This document shows, piece by piece, positions 46,677-57,652 of a stretch of DNA of 64,000 nt. Source of the DNA: Anaeramoeba flamelloides (Eukaryota > Metamonada > Anaeramoebidae); NCBI GenBank assembly GCA_027625915.1, contig JANTQA010000015.1:3439001-3503000 (forward strand). Direction: 5' to 3'. A program made the translations under genes and the position numbers. Every line of letters starts with the position of its first letter. Within the stretch, counting starts at the first letter, position 1. The notes below the pieces were generated by a model. It ran no database searches, was not told the DNA's origin, and was given only the letters and a program-made list of their open reading frames with translations.

Positions 46677-47883
46677 ATGTCTTCGAATATTTCTACTCTC
46701 ACAGTAAACTTTATTGAAGAATTCAAAAAAAAGTGGAGTGACAACTTGATTATTGATATTTTGTTTTTTGGACCACTTCCAGGCAAATTACTAATTTGGC
46801 TTCATAGATATTGGTTTTGAGCAAATTACAAATTTTCCGACGAAAAAATACCAAAATTTTTCCAAAAATAGATCACTCGTCTTCATATTCTTGAAAACCA
46901 ATAAATCTGTCGTTATTTATAATCATAATTATTCACGAATTAAAAAAAATAAATAATTCTTAAAGGCACAAAAGATAAAGCTCTTTTTATTAGGCTACTT
47001 ACTTTAGATTTGTTGGAGATGTCATCTGAAACATTTTACATTCTTTGATAGATCCTTTTTTTGTTTCATGTTGACAACTCGAAGGAATTTTTTAACAATA
47101 AAAAATAATATTCAATTCGCGATTTGAAGATTGTAAATTCACTCCTATTAACGACAAATTCGAATTTTATTCATATTTTTTTGACTGATCAGTTCTAATT
47201 TGAATCGTAATTTAAAAAAGTTCTTCCAGAAAATGTTGAAGATGTTATTTCATTGTAGTTCAAAACAGTCACTTTCTCGTTTGTTAAAATCATTTTTGAG
47301 GAATTTCCTTTTTCTACTTCAAAAAGAATGATCAAATGAAATTTTGTAAGTATCCTTATTACAGTTCTGAAACTCAATTGTTTATTTGCATTACTTTTTA
47401 TTGACTTGGTTGATCACTCTTTTTAAGAACATCTTGAACTTTTTAACGAAGGTTGTTTTTCAAAAAAATATCTCAACCAAAGCTTTCGTAATTTTTTACT
47501 ACGATTTTTGAAAGTTAAGACATAAAAAAGTTTAAAAGTTATTATCTTGGAGTTTGGCAAAATTGTTCTTGGTTAATTCTCCACGTATTCTAGCGAAGCA
47601 CCAAAAAAAAAAAAAAAAAAATAAAATAAAAAAAAATACGTTTTATAAAAATAAAAAGCGAAAATTCTTTCTTTGCTCATGTTATAACCAAGCTCAAAAA
47701 TAATTGTTACTATTACAAAATGTTGAAAATTTTGATGGTGGTTATTACTCAGCTTAAAATTCCTTTGAACGATCATTTCAAAAAACAAGGAATCCGAGCT
47801 AGGTGGAATTCTATTTACTCTGAGAAAAACAATAAATTCCCGCAAGTGGAAAAATGTTTTATCGTAAATGAAGAAATGCTATA
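46677..47883 (+). pseudogene. Long stop-riddled host-like pseudogene, unidentified
   Basis: From ATG 46677 (MSSNISTLTVNFIEEFKKKW, IIDILFFGPLPGKLLIW) one frame keeps protein-like composition for about 310 codons. It includes GTKDKALFIRLLTLDLLEM, KKVLPENVEDVISL, EEFPFSTSKRMIK and EHLELFNEGCFSKKYLNQSF. It continues in another frame after the A-run at 47602-47636 with SENSFFAHVITKLKNN, LNDHFKKQGIRARWNS, FPQVEKCF and IVNEEML, then a stop. Around a dozen or more stops interrupt it, with one frame change in the homopolymer. The helix-rich sequence hints at an alpha-solenoid-like protein, but no family is recognised. It starts right after the truncated family M element. Confidence 0.5.
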
Positions 47884-48061
47884 AAAAATTTTTGTAAAAA
47901 TCTAAAATTTGGAGAAAGTATTGAGAGTAAAATGAGAAAATATTTAGCCACTGTAGAAAATATAATGGTGAAAAACTGTTTATTGAGTTCTGTTTAAGCC
48001 CAAACTAAAAAGTTGTGTTATCATTTTTTCATTAAAAATCATTTTCTTTTAACTCTGTAAA

Positions 48062-51000
48062 ATGTCTAATGAGATGGAAATTGAAGACGAAGGTGAGGAA
48101 GAAGAGGAAACAAACCAATGTGTCATATGTAACAAATCTAAAATTGATTATTATTGTAGACTGTGCAACGTTTTTTATTGTATAAATTGTGAGAAACACA
48201 TACACACCCCTTTTCTAAAAACAAAACACCAAAGTGCAATTTTCAAAATTGAGTCATGGAAAGTAAATTGTTTAACTTTAAACCGTTTTTTTTCTTTTTT
48301 TTTTTTTTTTTTTATTGTTATCCCTTTTTTTTTTTTACAAACTCTCACACTTTTCATTAAAAAACTAAAATAAAAAAAAAAAAAAATACATAATTCGAAA
48401 CTTGTCTCCAAACCAAAAAGAAAATGAAAAATGAAAATTTCAAAACAAAAGAAAAAGAATTACTCGAAACAAAGAATACTGAGGGTATTTTTAAAAAAAC
48501 GCCACTGGGCAAGAATTTCTCTGCAGGAAATGCAAATAAAAATGTCAAGATCCTCAGCACAAATGAAAAAAAAAAAAAAAAAAAAACGTATCGAGAAAAA
48601 CAAATGATCTACCCACAAACGGATGTCTATCAAAAACAGAAACACAGCTTTCAGGCACTGATAAAGGATAAAGAAATACGTCAACAATGCCTCGAATTGG
48701 GAAAAATATCATCCTATACAGAGTATTTCAACCATTTCCGAGAACTGTTCCCAAACGACTTTGTTATTCGGATCTCTGAAAATAAACCCGAAGTGAGGTT
48801 TGACAAAAAATGGAAAGACACCCTATCGCATTGCAAATGCATGACTTCAAAAAACTTTTTAAATAGTCTCAGAAACTGCTTGAGAGGATATGGTCTTTTT
48901 CGCCAGCCGAATAAGCAGTACTACCTATACACAAACAATTCTGATACTCGGATAACAAGAGAAAAGAAGAAGCGAAAGGAAAAAAAGGTCATGTGTAAAA
49001 AGAAAGAAAAAAAACCACAAACGCAAGGTCTGAACCACAAGCCAAAAGTTGTTGTGGGGAAAGAAAAGGGGAAATCAGAATTTCCAGGGAATGAGGCCAC
49101 TCAGGTTCTCTTCGTGAAAAAAAGAAGAAGCACAAATCTTTCTGATCAGGGACAAAGAAAAGAGGATATACAGAAAAAAAAAAGCCAAGTGCGCCGCAAA
49201 ATCTATGAAGAAAAGGCCCAGAAAAACAAAATATTAAAGAACCAATTAAACCAAAAGGAAGTACCTAAATCAATGGAACAAAGTATCGATGAAGAGCCAA
49301 TGCCACAAACTACCAGAAAAAAATCAAGGAAACAAAGTGCCAAAGAAAAATTGAAATTCCAAAGAGCAAGAACAAGAAGGCAGCAATACGAAAATATTCA
49401 AAAGGAAAAAGAAAACGAGAAAGAAAAGGAAAATAAAATAAAAATAGTTGACCAAGAGATAATAATATCCACCGAAACAATGCAAGAGCCAGAATCACCA
49501 AGGACAGAATCAAAAAGCAGCGAAGGCCCACAAACGCAAGAAATCCTTAGCCAAGTAAAGAAAAAAACGAATAAGGAATCAAATGGGAAAAAACCAAAAA
49601 AGAAAACCAACAAGAAAAAACGACCAAAATTCCCAATTCGAAAAAAATACAAGAAGAGCGCTCCGATAATTGGATTACAATTGCACGACAAAGAAAAGGA
49701 TAATAATTTATCTTCAAAAAATAACAATAAAAAAACCGGTTATTCTCCAATAGTTATCGAAAAAATGCAAGAGCCAGAATCACCAAGCACAAAATCAAAA
49801 AACAGCGAATGTCAAGAAACGCAAGAAATCCCTCGCCAAGTAAAGCAAAAAACGAATAAGGAATCAAACGGGAAAAAACCAAAAAAGAAAACCAACAAGA
49901 AAAAACGACCAAAATTCCCAAATAGCAAAAAATACAAGAAGAGCGCTCCGATAATTGGATCGCAATTGTCTGACAAACAAAAGGATAATAACCCGTCAGC
50001 CAAAAAAAACAAAAAAAAAAAAGAAATCTCTGAAGAAGAAAGATTTCAAAGCCTTACCAGTAGCATGAGTCAACTTTCAGTCAACAAAACACAAAGTCGC
50101 GACTCAAAAAAAAAAAACGTCAAATATACAGAAAATTTACAAAGTGTCGCAAAGACGACCATTAATGATGATATGTCAAATTACGAGGGGTTCGATGAAT
50201 CCAACGTTTTCAGTGGAGAAAATGATTTTATCAATGAAAGCAAAGGTAAAAATATCTTGTCATCTTTAACTGAAACAAAAACTGAACCAAAGACAAAGCC
50301 AAAGCCAAAGCAAAAAAAAAAAAACAAAAAATCAATGAATAAAGTATCAAGCAAAGAAAATCGACTTTCCAAATATTCTATAAATGAAATAGATCTTCAA
50401 AAGTTAAACAAGCTTGGCCCAGATAAAAATAGTAATGTTTTCCAATGTAAATGGCAAAATTCCATTGTTGCCACCAAAGAACTTGATGGCAAAAAAATTT
50501 TTTATAAAAAGAAATTCTTGGAAGAAGTTGAAATTTTATTTGATTTAAATCATCCAAATCTTGTCAGACTATATGCAATATGTTTGAACCCACCTTTAAT
50601 AGCAATGGAGTTGTGCAATGGCGGCTCCTTATATGATTTTCTGAGGAACCGTGGTAGTTCCAAAAGAGATTTATTAACTAACTGGAAAGAGAGGATCAAA
50701 ATAGCTTTAGATATTAGTTACGGTTTGAAAGCTCTACATGATCAAAATATATTACATTTAGATTTGAAAAGTAAAAATATTTTACTCAATTTTTCCTTAA
50801 AATTTCATTCAATTCCAATGTATAATTTACAAGTGGAAGAAGAAAAAAAAAAAGAAGAAGAAAAGGAAGAAGAAGAAGAAAAAGAAGATAACCAAGAAAA
50901 TGAAGATGAAGGTTATGATTATGAAGTAGAAATAGAAGAAGACGATGGCGGCGGTGGTGGTGGCCAAGAAGAAGAAGAAGAAGAAGAATACAAAAAAAAA

Positions 51001-52332
51001 GAAGAAAAATTTGAAATCCAAGCCAAAATAAGTGATGTTGGTGAATGCAAATACTTGGGAGAATACAAAAATGATAATATAAACCAATTAATTAAAAATA
51101 TTCCTTGGATGGCACCTGAAATATTTGTTCAGAATAACGACAAAAAATACAACAAATCATGTGATATTTATAGTCTAGGAATCATTTTTTATGAATTAAG
51201 CACACTTGGTAAAATTCCTTTTGGAAATTCTAAAAACCAAATGCAACTAATTTCAAAAATTATGGATGGAAAAAGAGATCATATCCCACAAAAAACTCCA
51301 AAAAAATTAAAAGAATTAATTGAAAAATGTTGGGATCAAGATCCACAAAAAAGACCAGCAATCAATGAAATAATTAAATCTTTAACAAAATTTATTAGGT
51401 CTTTAGAAAAGACAGAAAGCAGCAACAATAAAAACTTCACAAAGAATGAAGATTTTCGAATATTAAATAAAGAAAATTTGAATCCATTTGATCAAGAAAA
51501 AAAAAATGAAAATATAATAATTATCAATAAAAATACTATTAATCAGAATAAAAATCAGCAAAATTTTAATGTAAATAGAGATCCAAACAAATTTCAAAAA
51601 AACAATAATAACCAAAAAATAATCCAAAAAATATTTGAAAACCAATCAAAAGAAGAGCCGTTGGAAACCAAACAACATAATAGCACAAAAATATCTTCTT
51701 CATCAAATACTGTGGAATTGACTGGTCAAAATAAGGGAAATCGTAGTGGCGATGAAAAAAGCAAGAAAATTCAATCAACACAAACTTGGAGATCTATTAA
51801 ATATAGAGAAAAAAATGAAAGAAATCAAAATTATTATCGTTCAAACGAGAAACGTAATACTGCCAATGATAAAGATCATGTTGTGGATATGGTTGGAGCG
51901 CTTTGTTATTTAATAGATGGCAAACAGAAAAAGGTGGCTTATGAACCCCAAATAATAAGAAAGAGAACTAACATCAAAATAATGAGAAAAAACAGGGGTA
52001 AAGGCGAGAAAAAACGGAGATTAGTGGATGATAAAGAAAGACTGTTTGGCATGTTGCGCAGCAGACAAGAACCGAAAAGAGGAAGCGAATTTGAAAACAA
52101 ATACGAAACGTATATTTATAAGAAAAAAAAAACTCTTCATGTTAAAAAAGGTGTAAATAATTATGAAAAAGAAAAAATATTGTTAAAAAATAATACCGAC
52201 CAGACCAACGATCTCTTGTATGAAGAAGAATCTACAGAGTCGAAAGAGTCATCGAGCACATCAGTAAAATCAATTTCAGGTAAATTTATTCACAATACAA
52301 GTTTCGTATCAAATAATCTCATTCAAAAATAA
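48062..52332 (+). CDS. B-box zinc finger plus TKL-type protein kinase (two exons)
   Basis: Exon 1 48062-48262 encodes 67 residues with a B-box (CVICNKSKIDYYCRLC, CINCEKHIH). A 158-bp GTAAAT...AAAAAG intron joins it in frame to exon 2, 48421-52332, for about 1370 residues. After a conserved-looking block (IRQQCLELGKISSY, LRNCLRGYGLF) comes a 500-residue Lys/Glu-rich linker with a 95-residue tandem repeat. The kinase domain spans about 718-1060. It has a worn glycine loop (LGPDKNSNVFQC), VATKEL with the lysine, HLDLKSKNILL (Arg replaced by Leu, Asp and Asn kept), DVG in place of DFG, and WMAPEIF. A 58-residue acidic/Gly insert sits between the catalytic loop and DVG. A long Asn-rich tail follows. 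Catalysis is plausible because the key residues remain. B-boxes mediate protein contacts in TRIM proteins. Confidence 0.85.
49477..50040 (+). repeat. Two-copy 285-bp tandem repeat inside the kinase gene
   Basis: TGCAAGAGCCAGAATCACCA begins at 49481 and again at 49766. The units encode QEPESP, KTNKESNGKKPKKKTNKKKR and KSAPIIG with few changes. The near-identity of the DNA marks a recent in-frame duplication of 95 codons. Confidence 0.9.
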
Positions 52333-52959
52333 TAATCAAAATTTCTATTTAATATTTTTGATCATGAAAAATATCAAATTTTAATTTTTTTTTCAAATAT
52401 ATTGAAATACTTTTGATTTTATGTTTTTTAAATTGTACAAGACACATAAAGAATACATTTTCATTTTTAAATTTGTTATATATATGTGTGTGTGTGCGTA
52501 TGTATGTGTGTATGTGTATATGTATGCGTGCATGTATGTATATTTAGTAATCCTAAAATAAATAATAAATCGGAAATTATTCAATAAATATTCCTTTACT
52601 ATTAAAATGGTGATTGAACACTTAAGTTTTGGTGAATTAATAATACTAGTTTTTATGATTTACTGTATAGATTGAAATGAAAAATTTAAAGTTATTTAAA
52701 GATTCCATTTATAACAATTATAACAAATCCCCATTAGAATATATTTAAATTCTGTTTATTAAAGGGGGTATTTGGTTTATATAAGTATTGTAAAGTGACT
52801 ATTCTAATCAAAAACAAATTGTAAATATAAACTAAACTCCAATTCAAAGTTTTTAACATACCAAAATTCAATTGTTTGAAAAAAAATTCTTATTAAATAA
52901 ATTTTATGTGAAATACCAAATTAAAACTACTAACTAATTACAATTCTAACAATTATTTA
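52333..52959. other. 3' flank of the kinase gene
   Basis: No gene. Holds a TG/TATG microsatellite (52484-52541) and A/T tracts. Confidence 0.5.
52484..52541 (+). repeat. TG/TATG microsatellite
   Basis: Imperfect (TG)n and (TATG)n array about 150 bp after the kinase stop codon. Confidence 0.85.
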
Positions 52960-53350
52960 TCTTTTATATTACCAGATCCACAATACAAAACAAAAAATAA
53001 TATAATATAAATAAATAAAAAGTCAAAAATTTTGTAATGAATATTAACAAAAAAATTTATTGGTAAATTAGTTGAAATTCTAAACAATTATTGATCAACC
53101 AAATGATTAGATATCATCAACTAGTTTTGTTTAGGTTTTAACCTTAAAATGACACTCATCTTTAATACCAAGATCAATCCTTCGAAAAAATATTTTGATC
53201 GAACAAAACAGGTTTTGTAAATTGGAAAAATGAAATGAAAAAATAAAACTATAAAAATGATTAATTTAAAAAAACAAAATTTTATTTCCAATTTGAATGG
53301 AAATTGTGATATCATGATATTTATCAACTCTTATAACAGTGTCAGAAATT
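52960..53350 (+). mobile_element. TIR element family M, old copy
   Basis: Follows the family order in worn form: TTTATTGGTAAATTAGTTGAAAT, ATTGATCAACCAAATGATTAGATATCATCAAC, AAACAGGTTTTGTAAATTGGAAAAATGAAATG (each broken here only for description). Both termini are unclear. The oldest copy seen by divergence. Confidence 0.6.
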
Positions 53351-53901
53351 TTTTTATGATTAAAAAAAAATGGTTGTGGACAACGACACATAATAAATAG
53401 AATGGTATATACTTTAGTGTAAAGTTGATATTTAAATTCGTGATATCTTTCTAATGAAGATATTTTCTTTGAGTTAGATTTGGGGTTTAACTTCCAACCA
53501 ACTAGTAATTTTAAAAAATGAAAATAACTGTATTTGAATAAAATTTTGTTTTTATTTTCATTTTTTGGAATGAAAAAATAAACCAAATATGTTTCTCATG
53601 AGTTTATTCATTTTATTTTTTTTTAGAAATTTGTTTATTTGTTAATCCGAAATTATATATTATTAAAATCAAAAGTAAGTTGTGAAGTTATGATAATTCG
53701 AAGTTAAATAACGATGAATTAAAGAATTTAAAATATACAATATATTTTACATTTTGGTGTTTGAACTTTCTAAATTAATTCTTCTTGATTTAACGAAATT
53801 GATTGGTTAATCTTGTTTTCTTGGATTGGTTAATTGAATTTTTATTAGAAAAAATATTTGAAATTAATTGTAATTGTTTTGATTGATTTTTTGTTATATT
53901 T
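53351..53901. other. Spacer before the 5S gene
   Basis: A minus-strand frame (53586-53266) has patches such as WKLNPKSNSKKISSLERYHE but its end overlaps the old family M copy, so I do not call a gene. Confidence 0.4.
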
Positions 53902-53910
53902 AAAAAAAAA
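53902..53910 (-). terminator. Pol III terminator of the 5S gene
   Basis: On the minus strand a run of nine T follows the 3' end of the 5S gene directly, the standard pol III stop. Confidence 0.85.
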
Positions 53911-54031
53911 GCATTCAACACCAAGTGTTCGCGAGAGGTTCCCCATCTCACTAACTAGCTTAGCCCTCAATTCGTTGATCTTCTGGGTTCGGAATGTGTC
54001 CAGGATTATTAAATTGGGTATGGCCGAATAC
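53911..54031 (-). rRNA. 5S ribosomal RNA
   Basis: 121 nt on the minus strand. The 5' end GTATTCGGCCATACCC pairs with the 3' end GAATGC (helix I, with one G-T pair). The canonical stretches CCGAACCCAGAAG, GGGCTAAGCTAG (box A of the internal promoter) and GATGGGGAACCTC (box C) appear at their usual spacing. 5S RNA is transcribed by pol III from such internal boxes and joins the large ribosomal subunit. The T9 terminator follows immediately. A single isolated copy; no 5S tandem array or other rRNA gene lies in the window. Length and pairing suggest an intact gene. Confidence 0.95.
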
Positions 54032-54239
54032 ATTTAAATAAAAAGTAGAGTTTGGTGATTTCTAATAACAATGAAAAGGCGCACTTTAAATATTAAGATG
54101 AATTAACAACTTTACCGTTAGACAATACAAAATAAAGAAAAGTTACACTTTACTAAAGATGAATATTTTTGAAATTGTAAAAACAATCTATCTTAAAATA
54201 TTTATTTTGATCAAGATTTTCGTGGTCTAAAACATTAAA

Positions 54240-54840
54240 ATAAAGATATAAAATACAAAATAGTTATATATATATTTAAGCTATTTCCAATAAAGTCGTG
54301 TAAATTTATTTTAAAATATATCTTTTAAACACAATCTATAAAAAAATCTATTTTAACATCTAAAACCATTAACTACCATTTATCGATTCTTGATAATAAT
54401 TCAATTTGTTTATTAGTATTTATTACAAAAATAAAATATATTAAATTTTCTGATCTTGATTTTATCTGATAATTTTTAGGTGTGAAAATTGGTGTTTATT
54501 ATTTTCTTTTTGATTGAAAAAACCGTTTTCATAACTTGTGTAATCTCAACAAATTTTCAAATAGAATTGAAAATATTTAACTGTATTTTATTGTTTAAAA
54601 AATCATTTGTATCCTTTCCATATTTCCAGTTTTTTATTGAAAGTGGTCGTACTTTGTTTTTACCAAAAAAAGTACTTTTTTTTTTTCATTTTTTTGATAT
54701 GTTTCATCCAAAAAATTTTGAAATAAATACCTTAATCATTTATTCAATTGGTATTAATATTAAACTTAATTGTTAATCATGAATTAATGTATACTTTCAC
54801 TAACAAAGATGATTTATTAAAATGTAAAAAAAAAATGCCA
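54240..54840 (-). pseudogene. Family D remnant, copy 3
   Basis: On the minus strand it reads STFFGKNKVRPLSIKNWKYG, KDTNDFLNNKIQLN and KTVFSIKKKIINTNFH with one stop. It is parallel to 25988-26338 in protein sequence and to 42180-42906 in DNA. The plus-strand open frame at 54489-54776 is the shadow of this. Confidence 0.5.
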
Positions 54841-55304
54841 CACTTTTTTGGAAATACCCCATATATAAAAACTCCATTTTACTCCAAGGGACCCCGCCAA
54901 AAATGAAAAAGTCACTATATTTTTTTAGAATCAACCAAACTTAGATTGTTTAGAAATACGGGAAATAATAAACTTCGTATTAGAGTCGATACTCATAAAA
55001 GAAAATCCTGAACAAACCATAAATTTCAAAAAAAAAAAAAAATGTTAATAAAAAAATTTTTAGTCCCTTTCATTGGAAGGTCCCCTACAAAATTCTCGAT
55101 TTCTTAAGGAAAATGAAATCGTTGACAATAAGATATTTTTACTTGTAAATATTGAATTTTTAGAAAATATAAAGCTTAACTTTTCTTAATGTTAATTTCG
55201 AGTTTTAAAGATTTTTTTTCAAATTTAATTTTGAAAAAAAAATAAAAGCAAAAACTGAAATACAAATTTTTTAAAAAAAATGACTAAATGAGAAATAAGA
55301 AAAT

Positions 55305-56892
55305 TCAACACTAAAAATAATAAATTTTGTTCGGAATTTATTGATAAATCACAATTTGGATTTGGAAAAAAATATGATACTCGAATTACAGTTTTAAATT
55401 TCTTAAATAGTTATAATATAATTAAATCAAATAATGTAAATAAAAATGATAAAACTTATATTATAATGATTGATATAGGAAAATGTTTTGACTCAATCAA
55501 TTATAAAATAATAAGAAAAACAATAAAAAAAATTATTCTAAATAAAATTATCAAAAATTTTTTAATAAATATTATCAAGGAGAAGGGCTTGGTATATTCC
55601 AAGGAGAATCCTTATCTCCCATTTTATTTGCTCTTATTTCGCATTTTCTTTTATTAAAAATTATACCATTAACAAATCATTGTAAAATGTTTGCAGATGA
55701 TTTAATCCTAATTATAAAAGCAAATAAAATCCAAATAAATCAAAAATTAAATTCAATATATGAAATTATTATTCAATTTGGATTAAAACCAAATAAAGAT
55801 AAAACAGTTATATCAAAAGATTTAAAAAAAATTAAATATTTGGGTATTTATTTAGATATAATTGCACATATAGTTTATAATTTAAAAAAATCTAAAGAAA
55901 CCTATAAAAACTGCAAACAATTATTCAGTAACAATTCTTTCAATAATAGTTTAAAAATTAGATTATTTAAATCTTTTATATTAAGTCAATTAACATTTGG
56001 ATTAGAAATTTTTAATTATCAAATAAAAACGATAAATTATTTAAATTCTTGGATTAATTCATGTATTACTGAAATATTCAAAATAAACAGAAATACACCA
56101 ATTCTCATTTATAAAACAGAATTTAAAATTTAAAATATGATAATTTCAGTAAATAAAAAGAAATTTAAATTAAAAAAAAAAATAGGAAATTTATCTCTTC
56201 CTTATTGAGAAAAATTAATAAAATTTATTCAAAGAATAAATAATAAAATCAACTGGTATTCAAAAGATTTAAAAGAATTAAAAAATGAAATATATAAGTA
56301 CACATTCAATTATTTTGCTGAATTACAAAAGTTGGAAGTGTCGTTAGGTTTTCTTGAGTTTTCTGTTTATTTGGAAAATCTATAGATTTTCCAAATAAAA
56401 CAGAAAACCTCAAGAAAACCTAGGCACTTGACGACACTCCACAAAATTATTTTACAATAATTAAAAATCAAAAATATTTATTTAAAACTAATAAATATTT
56501 GAGTTATCCGTCAAGTTCAACAATTCTAAAATTCAGATCGTTTAGTAACTGCTTAAATAAATATTACTATGTAATTAATAAAAATTCAAATAAATTTTGT
56601 CCTTTATGTTCAAAATATGATTAAAAGGAAATTATAGAAAGAATTTATCATTTTTTATGGGTCTGTCCTTCCTATGAAAAAGATAGATTAATGTTTTATA
56701 ACAAATTAAAAGAAATAAATCTTAATGATCTAATTTCAAATCGAGACAGTTTCAAATTATTTTCATTAATTAATAATCCTGAAATCTATGATTTTACGCT
56801 TAAATTCCTAAAAGGGAATTTAAGTCTAATGGCAACTAGAGTGTAATCTACACTTCTTCAATAATAATAATAAAAAAAAAATAAAAATAAAT
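55305..56892 (+). mobile_element. 5'-truncated LINE with reverse-transcriptase domain
   Basis: Reads in order: SQFGFGKKYDT, then motif A (IMIDIGKCFDSIN, about 55465), motif B (FQGESLSPILFALIS, about 55590), motif C (MFADDLILI, 55687), motif D (GLKPNKDKTVI), KYLGIYLD, LSQLTFGLEIF and a C-terminal zinc knuckle (CPLC, HFLWVC) near 56600. It ends with a TAA-rich tail at about 56880. The frame breaks between motifs A and B, with stops after 56130. The endonuclease and N-terminal part are missing. Comparison with the uninterrupted element H at 41.7 kb gives the LINE borders. A hairpin MITE sits in it at 56331-56440. Confidence 0.85.
56331..56440. mobile_element. 110-bp hairpin MITE inserted in the LINE
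   Basis: The arms GTGTCGT..TAGGTTTTCTTGAG.TTTTCTG..ATTTGGAAAATCTA are mirrored almost perfectly about the centre at 56391-56392. The right arm has eight extra bases (CAAGTGCC in complement). ACAAAA flanks both sides (56325-56330, 56441-56446), a candidate 6-bp target duplication. The LINE coding frame is recognisable on either side (AELQK and YFTIIKNQKY). Confidence 0.85.
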
Positions 56893-56977
56893 TTTTTTTT
56901 AGATGAATATTAAATTGAACTCAAAGAATATGTTCTATTTCAATAAAACTGGCCCCATTTGGCTGAAAAAGAGTTTA

Positions 56978-57652
56978 AAATATCATTTAATTTTGTAGAA
57001 ACCTTATCTTTAATATCAGGGGATTTCTGAACTGAAAAAAAATTTAACTTTTCAAGCTCTGTTCCTATTTTTTTTTCATTTTTTCAGCTAAATATTAATT
57101 GCTCCTTTTTTAACAATTAACATTTGAGCATCATTTGTTTTAAAAAACATTTTTTAAACAGAAGTAACCCAAGCAAACTCAGATAATTAAGAGACTATTT
57201 AATGAATTATCAAACATTTAAACTCAAGTGGGTATTGTGGCGATTCTAATCCCTTCAATTAAATATCATATAAATTCGAACAAGAAAAAATAAAAGATAA
57301 AAAAATTCTTTTTTTCAAGAAAAATTGGGAAGCACCATTTTCACTTTATTTGTTAAATTGATTTTTTTATTAAAAAAAAAAAAAAAATAGAAGGATGATT
57401 AGATATTTTTTATTAAGGACTATAAACTGATAAATTAATAATTTGTAGTATAGTCTATAAATTTATTTGAATTTTTTTCGATTTTTAAAATAAAAATAAC
57501 AAAAAATAAGAAAAATAAAAATAAAATATTTTAATCAATACTAAAAATTGAAATAAGAAAAGAAAAACAAAAAAAAAAATTAAAAATAAGAAAAAAAGGG
57601 ATAAAAATGAAAAAAAAAAAAGTAAAAAAAAAAACTAAGAATTAATTAAAAA
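56978..57652. other. 3' flank, gene-free
   Basis: Spacer between element H and the stop codon of the ankyrin pseudokinase; A/T runs only. Confidence 0.5.

Larger units (their letters stand above)
54866..56977. mobile_element. Element H, copy 2, split by a LINE
   Basis: The left end AAAACTCCATTTTACTCCAAG..GGACCCC and right end (complement TAAACTCTTTTTCAGCC..GGGGCC) match copy 1 at 40545-41797. Shared inner landmarks are CCAAAAATGAAAA, GAATCA(A/G)CCAAACT, TAAATTTCAAAAAAAAA and CAATAAAACTGGCC. A LINE occupies about 55305-56892. Confidence 0.6.

Noticed and set aside
53845-54033. 62-codon minus-strand frame over the 5S gene
   Set aside because: It lies inside the 5S rRNA gene and its flank; the conserved RNA structure explains the sequence.
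54489-54776. 95-codon plus-strand frame rich in Phe and Ile
   Set aside because: Comparison with the 26.0-kb copy shows the minus strand carries the conserved protein (KTVFSIKKKI, NDFLNNKI); the plus frame is its shadow.
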